Assembly: GCF_000236165.1 (NCBI RefSeq)
Contig: NZ_CM001373.1
Location: forward strand, 3,625,574 to 3,689,573
DNA length: 64,000 nucleotides
Direction: 5' to 3'
Origin: Fluoribacter dumoffii NY 23
Lineage (GTDB): Bacteria; Pseudomonadota; Gammaproteobacteria; Legionellales; Legionellaceae
A program made the position numbers and the translations under genes. Position 1 is the first letter of the stretch. Each line of letters starts with the position of its first letter. Below are positions 1-6,583 of this stretch, piece after piece. The notes beneath the pieces were generated by a model. It did not search any database. It saw nothing but the letters and a program-made list of their open reading frames with translations, and was not told where the DNA came from.

Positions 1-1
1 C

Positions 2-85
2 GCAAGCTTTGAAAAATTAACTGTGGTCGAAGAACAATTGGAAAATTTGCAAGAGGCATTTGATTTGAACGACTATGAAGATTAA
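2..85 (+). CDS. C-terminal end of a truncated upstream gene
   Basis: An open frame enters from the left edge and ends at TAA 83-85, giving 27 residues that finish LNDYED. The tail is acidic and helix-forming (EEQLENLQEAF), as in many coiled-coil C-termini. It runs convergently toward the hydrolase that ends at 90. Too little is present to name the protein. Confidence 0.5.
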   Translation, partial: ASFEKLTVVEEQLENLQEAFDLNDYED

Positions 86-89
86 TTAT

Positions 90-776
90 TCAAAAATATT
101 CAAGCCAAAAGCGCATTAATGCCGTTACTGCTTGGGGGGATTCCATAGGCGACATATGCCCGGAGTCTTCGATAACCGCCAATTTAGCATGAGGGATTTT
201 AGTGCGCAGTTCTTCATGATGGGCCAGGGAAAAATTTTTATCCTCCCGAGCATGAATCACTAATGCAGGCATGGTCAAAGAAGAAAGGAAAGAGGTGCAT
301 TCTTCCCGTGCCAAAAGCACTTTTTGTTGGGTAATAAGCACTTGTGGGCCAACACTTAAAAACATGGAAAGCACTTCCTTTTTGGCGCGCGCCTCAAAAA
401 TGTAATGATCCACAAGGGTTGTGGCCACCGCTTGAAAATTCCCCTGTACGGTATCTGTTATCATCATTTGTCTTTTATGGCGCTTTTCTTGGGAGTCCGG
501 TTGCGCGGAGGTGTTTAACAAGCATAATTTTAAAACCCGCTCCGGAACTCTCCTGGCAAGCTCCAAGGCCAACCAACCACCCATTGAATGTCCCGCCAGG
601 AAAAAATCGCCTTCAACCTGGCTTAATACTTCCTGCAGCAAATCTTCAGTAGTATTTCCCCGCAATAAAGGGACGCATTGACATCGTACCAGTTCCTGCA
701 GATGATGGATTTGATAGGACCAAACCCGCTGATCCGATAATATTCCCGGTAATAAGACCAATGTTTTTTTTGCCAC
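90..776 (-). CDS. alpha/beta-fold hydrolase
   Basis: A 228-residue single-domain alpha/beta hydrolase. It has an N-terminal strand TLVLLPGI, the nucleophile elbow GHSMGG near residue 65, a late acid in HAREDKNF and a C-terminal catalytic His in DSGHMSPME. These give a complete Ser-Asp-His triad in canonical order. The length suits small cytosolic esterase/MhpC-type enzymes and no signal peptide is visible. The start codon is GTG: an ATG two bases upstream is out of frame, and a GAGGGA ribosome site lies just ahead. The substrate cannot be told from sequence. It converges with the partial gene at the left edge. Confidence 0.85.
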   Translation of the reverse strand: MAKKTLVLLPGILSDQRVWSYQIHHLQELVRCQCVPLLRGNTTEDLLQEVLSQVEGDFFLAGHSMGGWLALELARRVPERVLKLCLLNTSAQPDSQEKRHKRQMMITDTVQGNFQAVATTLVDHYIFEARAKKEVLSMFLSVGPQVLITQQKVLLAREECTSFLSSLTMPALVIHAREDKNFSLAHHEELRTKIPHAKLAVIEDSGHMSPMESPQAVTALMRFWLEYF

Positions 777-991
777 ATTTCCCTCATTTAAGAACGAATG
801 ATTGTATTATAAAGAGCATACAAAGCAACGCTTGTCAAAACCACGAAATGTATTGCCATTTTCCGGTCATTATAGGTAAATGTATTCTAGAAAGAGAATG
901 ATTGGAGAAACTCAGTTTACCATGGTTGTTGCTGAAGCTTTTAATTAAGCATTTTCTAAAAAATAAATTGAAATTCTGGAGAGGCTTAAAA

Positions 992-1465
992 ATGAGAAAA
1001 AACTTCTTTATCAAATTTCTTAGTGCAGCGTGTATCTTTCAATTTTTATTTACAGCGCAAAGTGCATGTGCCAATCAATCGAAGCATGCCAGCTTATTAA
1101 AAGATATGTTTGCCAAAGTAACTGTAGCGAAAAATGATAAAGCGATTCCCGAATATTATGATAAAGATTTTGCGTTGTATTCGAATGGGAAAAAAATGAA
1201 GTATGAGGAGTTTTTACATCTTCATCAGAAGGTTTATGAGACATCCATTCAATATAAAGTTCGGTACGACGAGGAAACCTTTGTCGAACAGGGAGATAAG
1301 GTAGCCGGCAGATTATTCATTACCATTAACAAACCTGATGAGCCGACCCGAGAAATCGAAGTTATTTTAATTGCGGAGTACAAGAACGATAAATTATACC
1401 GGGTTTGGGAACTGACCTATCCTGACTGGTCTAAAATGAAAGCGTTTCAGAAAAATTCGGGTTAA
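992..1465 (+). CDS. secreted NTF2-like (SnoaL-type) protein
   Basis: A 157-residue protein. The ATG at 992 is preferred over an upstream in-frame start because GGAGAGG at 978-984 sits seven bases ahead and the protein then begins with a clean signal peptide (MRKNFF, hydrophobic core, cleavage near SACANQS). The mature part has the short alpha + beta pattern of the NTF2/SnoaL fold: an early helix (LLKDMFAKV), YYDKDFALYSNGKKM, then alternating strands ending in YRVWELTYPDW. This family often folds as a dimeric cone that binds small molecules or acts as a scaffold. Function is unknown. A periplasmic or extracellular location is likely. Confidence 0.7.
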   Translation: MRKNFFIKFLSAACIFQFLFTAQSACANQSKHASLLKDMFAKVTVAKNDKAIPEYYDKDFALYSNGKKMKYEEFLHLHQKVYETSIQYKVRYDEETFVEQGDKVAGRLFITINKPDEPTREIEVILIAEYKNDKLYRVWELTYPDWSKMKAFQKNSG

Positions 1466-1584
1466 TTTAATCCAGTTTTTTCGATAAACAGCAACTATAG
1501 AGTAAAACCAATTTTCCTGATCCGGGTATTTTTCTAAGGACAACAGGGATGCAACTGCTTGCATCATTTCATTCATTTCTCGGG

Positions 1585-2145
1585 TCAGTTATTCTCAGCA
1601 ATAAGGGAATAAAATTCCTGGAACCTTTGCTTCTGTATTTTACTCATCCGTTGAATAGATAACCGTGCTTTCCAAATTTGTTTGATAACGCCCGTTACCC
1701 GGCTACGAGTAGCTTTCATCGCAATCATCCATAAATACACTATAAAGGCATTACCTCGGCTTTTTGTGTCGATATCCAGGAAATAAAGGGCTTTTTTAAA
1801 AAGCTGTAACTGGTCTTTTTTTAGAAAAAACGCCAAGCGACTGTTTGCTTTTAACAAATTTTTACGAAGCAATATTTTCTTGAGAAATCGATGAAATTGT
1901 CCTGAATCCCTTCGATGTCGACCATACCTTTCATTTATGGATTTGTAATATACCTCCAGGGGAGCATCGCCAGAGTGTTTCTCTATATCTGCAATCACGT
2001 TGCAAACAGCATCTTTTATGTCATCGACTCTACATTCCCTGGGGGAGATTAAATAATTTAACTCTCTATCCAAAAGCATGTATTGAATGACCGCGGGACT
2101 CCCAGGTCCGCGCAGGCACCATCTTATTGCAGCACGATTGCACAT
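1585..2145 (-). CDS. hypothetical protein, basic
   Basis: A 186-residue open frame starting with ATG, with no clear ribosome site. An internal Met at residue 23 (genomic 2079) is an alternative start. The C-terminal half is strongly basic and helical (RFLKKILLRKNLLK, KQIWKARLSIQRMSKIQKQRF) with one mildly hydrophobic stretch (AFIVYLWMIAM). I recognise no family. It stands alone between two intergenic gaps. The length, composition and lack of a competing frame support a real but orphan gene. Confidence 0.5.
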   Translation of the reverse strand: MCNRAAIRWCLRGPGSPAVIQYMLLDRELNYLISPRECRVDDIKDAVCNVIADIEKHSGDAPLEVYYKSINERYGRHRRDSGQFHRFLKKILLRKNLLKANSRLAFFLKKDQLQLFKKALYFLDIDTKSRGNAFIVYLWMIAMKATRSRVTGVIKQIWKARLSIQRMSKIQKQRFQEFYSLIAENN

Positions 2146-2360
2146 GGATTTAATAAAATAAAAAACGATAACTTAAGCATAGCAAAAGTGTTTATTAAAA
2201 TTTTTTCGAAAATTAAATTTTCCATGAACTCACTTTTTAACTGAGTTCACTAAGAATGCAGATACTTTAAAGTTTCCGACGCGCACAGTTATAGTCCCAA
2301 GTATAGTTCCAAGGGCAGTGGTATAGGATATAAAGCTGTCCATCAAAAAGATCTTTATAT

Positions 2361-2646
2361 ATGCCTAAATCATTGCATACTTGTTTAAGTTTATGCACTC
2401 AGGTTTATGATTTGAGTAAACCTCTACCGCCTGCAGATGGATCTTTTGGACTTATCGTTGACGTGTCTGCTGTAAAACATGCTTTAAAGCTGATTTTCAA
2501 CCATTTACAAGTAAATGGCCTTTTGGTATTTGAAACCGAAACTGCATGCAGTACCTGCGGAATTGAGAATATGGCGTGATTATTGGGGTCCTGCTTCCCC
2601 ACAAAGCTTTTTGCAGGGAAAACTCTTTGGCCCCTATTTCCAATAA
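2361..2646 (+). pseudogene. frameshifted remnant of a SAM-dependent methyltransferase
   Basis: The frame from ATG 2361 reads YDLSKPLP-PADGSFGLIVDV and then NGLLVFETET. This is the acidic-loop and beta-4/beta-5 pattern of class I methyltransferases. It soon loses sense and stops at 2577-2579. One frame over, the sequence continues as LRIWRDYWGPASPQSF and ends FGPYFQ at TAA 2644-2646, which looks like a genuine enzyme C-terminus. The N-terminal SAM-binding glycine loop is absent and an in-frame stop lies just upstream (2331-2333). The simplest reading is a 5-prime-truncated, frameshifted relic. It overlaps the end of the opposing cupin gene by 13 bases. Confidence 0.5.
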
Positions 2647-3161
2647 TTAAATAATAATCCCTGCACGCCAAAAACAGGATCACTTTTAGGTAACCCGGCT
2701 TGTTTAATGTGCTCATCAACACGCGGATGCTCTTCTGCCGTGCCATAGTTCATATCCAAATCTATGTCCCATGGGTAAGCCCCTATGCATTTGAAATCGG
2801 GGGACAGGTTTATACTTTTATGAGCTACACCTGCAGGAATAATTACCACATCCCCCTTGTTTACCTCATAAATATCCAATTGATCCCCGCCAAATTGAAC
2901 TCTTCCTTCCCCTTCTAAGATGACCAGGACCTCATGGGTTGTACTGTGATAATGATGATAATCATAAATAGAATCTACCCACGAATTACTCCAGTGATTT
3001 TTCTTTAAAAATTTCTGTAAGGTTTGTGCAGGCTCATTAGATATAGCAAATACTTGCTTGTAAATTAATAAAGGGAAACGCGGGTTATTTGGGAAAAATC
3101 CTTGCGGCTGAATCAGTGCATGCAGTATTTTTTTGGGAGTTTTTGCAAGGGTTGTATTCAT
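2634..3161 (-). CDS. YjlB-like cupin protein
   Basis: A 175-residue single-domain cupin. Motif 1 is recognisable around HYHSTTHEVLVILEGEGRVQFGG (His-x-His, then Glu) and motif 2 around KGDVVIIPAGVAHKSI (Gly, Pro-Ala-Gly, His), giving the expected metal-binding His/His/Glu/His set. The N-terminal FPNNPRFPLLIYKQVF and the C-terminal HIKQAGLPKSDPVFG resemble the Bacillus YjlB family, whose reaction is not established. The start ATG is backed by AAGGAAG five bases upstream. Cytosolic. Its 3-prime end overlaps the methyltransferase relic on the other strand. Confidence 0.8.
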   Translation of the reverse strand: MNTTLAKTPKKILHALIQPQGFFPNNPRFPLLIYKQVFAISNEPAQTLQKFLKKNHWSNSWVDSIYDYHHYHSTTHEVLVILEGEGRVQFGGDQLDIYEVNKGDVVIIPAGVAHKSINLSPDFKCIGAYPWDIDLDMNYGTAEEHPRVDEHIKQAGLPKSDPVFGVQGLLFNYWK

Positions 3162-3254
3162 TTTACTTCCTTGTCATTTCTATTATTTTTATGTGCTTTA
3201 AAAAACCAACGCCGGAAACGTCACAGCAACCAGTTCGCCTTAAATTTCATGAGT

Positions 3255-3542
3255 TCATTGGGGAGAAGGGGCGGATGTACTCTCAATAGGCGCTTCTCTC
3301 TTTTTTGGAGAAAAAAAGCCAGCAGCTCTTCTTTCCAGGATTCCTTCCGCATAACCGGTTCTCGGCTGTTGGGTAATTAAAGCATTCTGATAGTCGATGC
3401 ATTTTTGTCCTTTATAGGAAGCAGGATCATCCGCAGTCAATCTGCCATCTGGAGCAATATACGTTACCGATAACTGGCGTTTTAAACATAAGGGCGTCAG
3501 TTCATCGACGTGTTTCACCGGATTATTTTTTTGTTTAAACAT
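3255..3542 (-). CDS. small hypothetical protein
   Basis: A 95-residue protein. The ATG at 3542 is chosen because AAAGGAG lies seven bases upstream; an upstream in-frame TTG overlaps that spacing region. The product is soluble, lysine- and proline-rich, and has two Cys (PLCLKRQ, GQKCIDY) that could pair. No membrane segment or known motif is visible. It follows the same strand as the cupin gene with a 93-base gap, so co-transcription is possible. The strong ribosome site argues that it is real. Confidence 0.5.
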   Translation of the reverse strand: MFKQKNNPVKHVDELTPLCLKRQLSVTYIAPDGRLTADDPASYKGQKCIDYQNALITQQPRTGYAEGILERRAAGFFSPKKREAPIESTSAPSPQ

Positions 3543-3903
3543 CAAAACGCTCCTTTATCCTAAAATCAACATCCCTGTGCTTCTTTGATCTTTATAACAA
3601 ATCTGTAGAAATGAAACAATGCAATTCAATTTGGACAATAAAAAAATCCCTGAGCTAATTAAATTCATCTTGTTGCATCCAGGCTGCTTGCGAATTGTTC
3701 CCCTGCTGACAATGAATTCCCTCGCTTTAGCTTCTTAGATCCAGTAAGTAGTTATTTATTTTAAATTTTTACTCAATAAAAAAACAAAAAACAGCCAAAT
3801 TGTCTATACTTATTCTGTCCTGTTAATAAAAGTAACAGCTGGTTTCATATTTATAAAGATAATGAACTTGTGTTTTTAAACTTCAACCATGAGGACATGT
3901 AAA
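3543..3903. other. intergenic region between divergent genes
   Basis: About 360 bases without a credible gene. It holds the ribosome site of the small minus-strand gene at its left end and AGGA just ahead of ATG 3904 at its right end. TTGTCT (3800-3805) and TTAATA (3823-3828), 17 bases apart, form a plausible sigma70 promoter for the downstream esterase. The imperfectly placed inverted repeat CTGTTA/TAACAG (3820-3825, 3833-3838) overlaps its start region and could be an operator. The middle is AT-rich with no other structure seen. Confidence 0.4.
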
Positions 3904-4872
3904 ATGGATCTAAGTAAACGTATAGAACCTAAAACCTGGGCTTTCGTTGAGAAAATCAAGAAAGCTGGCGGTAAACCTCTTTATGATCTTCCGGTGCGAG
4001 AAGGAAGGGCCATTTTTGATAAATTACAAGAATTACCTTCATCAAAAGAAAAAACCGAAGTGGATATTGAAGATCGTCGTATTCAACACTCCAAAGGTGA
4101 AGTAAGCATTCGTATTGTTCGCCCCAAAGGATCAAAAGAAAAACTACCGGTAGTCATGTTCTATCATGGTGCGGGATGGGTTTTTGGGGATTGGCAAACT
4201 CATGGACGTCTTGTGCGGGAACTCTCGGTAGGAGCTCATGCAGCAATCGTATTTGTTAATTACTCTTTGGCTCCCGAGGCACAATATCCCACGCAAATCG
4301 AGGAAGATTATGCAGCAATGAAATACGTGGCAGAACATGGTAAAGAATTGAATCTGGATACCTCCCGTTTTGTAGTTGCTGGCGATAGCGTTGGCGGAAA
4401 TATGGCCGCGGTGATGACTCTTCTTGCCAAAGAACGTGGCGGCCCTAAAATAGATTATCAAGTGCTTATTTATCCAGTAACAGATGCCAATTTTGAGAAT
4501 GATTCCTATAAAGAATTTGCTGAGGGCCCCTGGTTAACCAAGAAGGCGATGGAGTGGTTTTGGGACAATTATCTTCCTGACAAGGCAAAAAGAAAAGAAA
4601 TCACTGCCTGTCCTTTGCAAGCAAGCATCGAACAACTCAAGGGATTACCACCTGCCTTGGTTATCAATGGTGAATGTGATGTATTGCGTGATGAAGGCGA
4701 AGCTTATGAACATAAACTAAATGCAGCAGGTGTACCGGTAACCGGGATTCGCCATCACGGTACCATCCATGATTTCCTGATGCTCAATGAACTTGCTGAT
4801 ACTCCAGCATGTCGTAGTGCAATTGAAACCATCAACAGCCATTTGCGGATGATTTTTGCCAAAAAACACTAG
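3904..4872 (+). CDS. HSL-family alpha/beta hydrolase (Aes-like esterase)
   Basis: A 322-residue esterase of the hormone-sensitive-lipase family. The oxyanion motif appears as HGAGWVFGD (family HGGG). The nucleophile is in GDSVGGN, the acid in NGECDVLRDEGE and the His in GTIHDFLML. The order and spacing match bacterial Aes/family IV esterases, which cleave short acyl esters in the cytosol. I set the start at ATG 3904 because AGGA lies eight bases upstream; an in-frame ATG at 3889 precedes that site and lacks its own. No signal peptide. It stands alone, probably driven by the promoter at 3800-3828. Confidence 0.88.
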   Translation: MDLSKRIEPKTWAFVEKIKKAGGKPLYDLPVREGRAIFDKLQELPSSKEKTEVDIEDRRIQHSKGEVSIRIVRPKGSKEKLPVVMFYHGAGWVFGDWQTHGRLVRELSVGAHAAIVFVNYSLAPEAQYPTQIEEDYAAMKYVAEHGKELNLDTSRFVVAGDSVGGNMAAVMTLLAKERGGPKIDYQVLIYPVTDANFENDSYKEFAEGPWLTKKAMEWFWDNYLPDKAKRKEITACPLQASIEQLKGLPPALVINGECDVLRDEGEAYEHKLNAAGVPVTGIRHHGTIHDFLMLNELADTPACRSAIETINSHLRMIFAKKH

Positions 4873-4903
4873 GGGCATGTTGACAATTCAACCCAAGCCT
4901 ACG

Positions 4904-4924
4904 TGCCGCGACGTGTTCGCGGCA
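4904..4924. repeat. REP-like GC-rich palindrome
   Basis: TGCCGCGA (4904-4911) and TCGCGGCA (4917-4924) form a perfect 8-bp stem with a five-base loop, between the convergent ends of the esterase and cfa. It is strikingly GC-rich against its surroundings and has no T-run. It looks more like an interspersed extragenic palindrome than a standard terminator, though it could stop transcripts from both sides. Confidence 0.5.
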
Positions 4925-4943
4925 TCCAGTCATATATTCATCT

Positions 4944-6125
4944 CTATAACATTTCAAAGCTTGATAATGTCGTTTTATTTTGTGATCCGCTTTTTTTAAT
5001 CCCGGTAAACAAAGGTTCCTGGTATCCCCCGAGAAGCCCTTCCCTGGAAAAAACTATTTGCCATAACTGATTGGTGCGCGCGCGAAAAGAACCCGCACAA
5101 GCTAATAAATAATAGCGCCACATGCGATAAAAACGTTCATCATAATTTTCTTTCAGACGGTCCCAGTTTTGCTCGAAACGCTCATGCCAGGCCATTAAAG
5201 TATTGTCGTAGTAAGCCCCAAAATTCGCCCAGTTTTCCATGACAAATAATCCTTCCGAAGCTTTACTGATTTGCTCCATAGACGGAATCATGCCATTAGG
5301 AAAGATGTACTTGTTAATCCAGGGATCACAGGATTTCATGGTTTCGTTTCCACCTATCGTATGCAATAAAAATAACCCGTCCTCTTTAAGGCAGGCACGC
5401 GCTTTTTGCATATAAACCCGATAATTTCGATACCCTACATGTTCAAACATACCCAGAGAAACTACCCGGTCAAATTGCTCATGAATATCCCGGTAATCCT
5501 GAAAACGGATTTCGATAGGCAATCCGGCACAATTTTGCGTGGCATATTCGTATTGCTCTTTGGATATAGTAATGCCTACAACATTGACCCCGTAATTTTC
5601 CGCTGCGTATTTAGCAAAGGCGCCAAAACCGCACCCAATATCCAATACACTCATTCCAGGCTCAAGCTTAAGTTTTTGACAACTCAACTCCAACTTATTC
5701 AATTGGGCAGTATCCAGATCAGAGGCATTTCTCCAATATCCGCAGGTGTAATTCATACGGCTGTCCAACATGGATTTAAATAAGTCATTACCCAAATCGT
5801 AGTGCTTTCTCCCTACCTCAAGAGCCCGATTTTTTGATTGGGGATTAATGAGTTTGAGCCATATTAATTTTGGCCATAACCATTTGTTGGCTTTGATTTT
5901 TTGATCGAGTTGAGCCCGAAGAACGCGCGCAAAGAATTGGTCAAGGTTTTTACAGTCCCACCATTTATCCATATAGGTCTCGCCCAGTGCCAAGGAGCCT
6001 TCATTAAAAATTCGTTGATAGAACGCTTCGTTATGAATTTGGATATCCCAAGGCTCATTCCCATTAGGGGTAATTCCCGCTAAATGTAAAAGATCCGTTG
6101 TAATTTTTTTTATTTGCTGGCTCAT
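4944..6125 (-). CDS. cfa: cyclopropane-fatty-acyl-phospholipid synthase
   Basis: A 393-residue enzyme (E. coli Cfa is 382) that transfers a methylene from S-adenosylmethionine to unsaturated phospholipid acyl chains at the inner membrane face. The N-terminal domain contains the family stretch LALGETYMDKWWDC. The active region includes MNYTCGYW, followed by the SAM loop VLDIGCGFGAF and SLGMFEHVGYRNY with the conserved Glu-His. The C-terminal part carries the Tyr-rich helices MWRYYLLACAGSFR. It begins at ATG 6125. It appears monocistronic, flanked by the palindrome at 4904 and a 458-base upstream gap. In other bacteria cfa is a stationary-phase gene; no sigma-S site was verified here. Confidence 0.95.
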   Translation of the reverse strand: MSQQIKKITTDLLHLAGITPNGNEPWDIQIHNEAFYQRIFNEGSLALGETYMDKWWDCKNLDQFFARVLRAQLDQKIKANKWLWPKLIWLKLINPQSKNRALEVGRKHYDLGNDLFKSMLDSRMNYTCGYWRNASDLDTAQLNKLELSCQKLKLEPGMSVLDIGCGFGAFAKYAAENYGVNVVGITISKEQYEYATQNCAGLPIEIRFQDYRDIHEQFDRVVSLGMFEHVGYRNYRVYMQKARACLKEDGLFLLHTIGGNETMKSCDPWINKYIFPNGMIPSMEQISKASEGLFVMENWANFGAYYDNTLMAWHERFEQNWDRLKENYDERFYRMWRYYLLACAGSFRARTNQLWQIVFSREGLLGGYQEPLFTGIKKSGSQNKTTLSSFEML

Positions 6126-6583
6126 GAGTAGACCGATCCTTTTGTACTACACAATTCAAGAAAATATTAAGCTTTGTAATTTATAATTTTCTATTACTTA
6201 ACTTACCCTGTAAAAAAGAAATTCTTCAAACTCTGGAGTACGAATACAAAGTATTTCCTCCAGATTGCTCCTTAAACTTTGCCTATACATGTTCTTTAGG
6301 AGCGAAAGAAAAAAATTCTAAAATCGCGCCATGACAAAGATTATAAACAAAATTGCTATGAATAAAACCTGCAATTTGTATTCGCTAATACATTTTGATG
6401 CAACTCAGCTTTCTTCAAAAATAATAAACGTGTTGCACATTTCCCTGTACTGGGTAATACCCTATCATCAAGATCTTTTGCATAAAATTGTCTGCCGCAA
6501 AGGAGGCATTATCGTACAAAGAAGCACTCCCTTCTCCTAAGGGAGAAGGGACGGCCGGAGCAGAGGAGGGTAAGCACATCGCA
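6126..6583. other. intergenic region upstream of cfa
   Basis: This 458-base AT-rich gap between the rapA 3-prime end and the cfa start presumably contains the cfa promoter. A 69-codon plus-strand frame at 6331-6540 has no ribosome site and no family resemblance, so I do not call it. The only clear structure is the hairpin at 6528-6551. Confidence 0.4.
6528..6551 (-). terminator. stem-loop downstream of rapA
   Basis: TCCCTTCTCC (6528-6537) pairs perfectly with GGAGAAGGGA (6542-6551) across the loop TAAG. It lies about 30 bases past the rapA stop on the minus strand. It lacks a long T-run, so it may be a weak terminator or mRNA-end stabiliser; the purine/pyrimidine arms also resemble a dispersed repeat. 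Confidence 0.45.

Noticed and set aside
1394..1576. 60-codon minus-strand frame after the NTF2-like gene
   Set aside because: Overlaps the end of a well-supported gene and has no ribosome site or family resemblance.
6331..6540. 69-codon frame upstream of cfa
   Set aside because: No ribosome site and the frame runs into the stem-loop; the translation resembles no protein.
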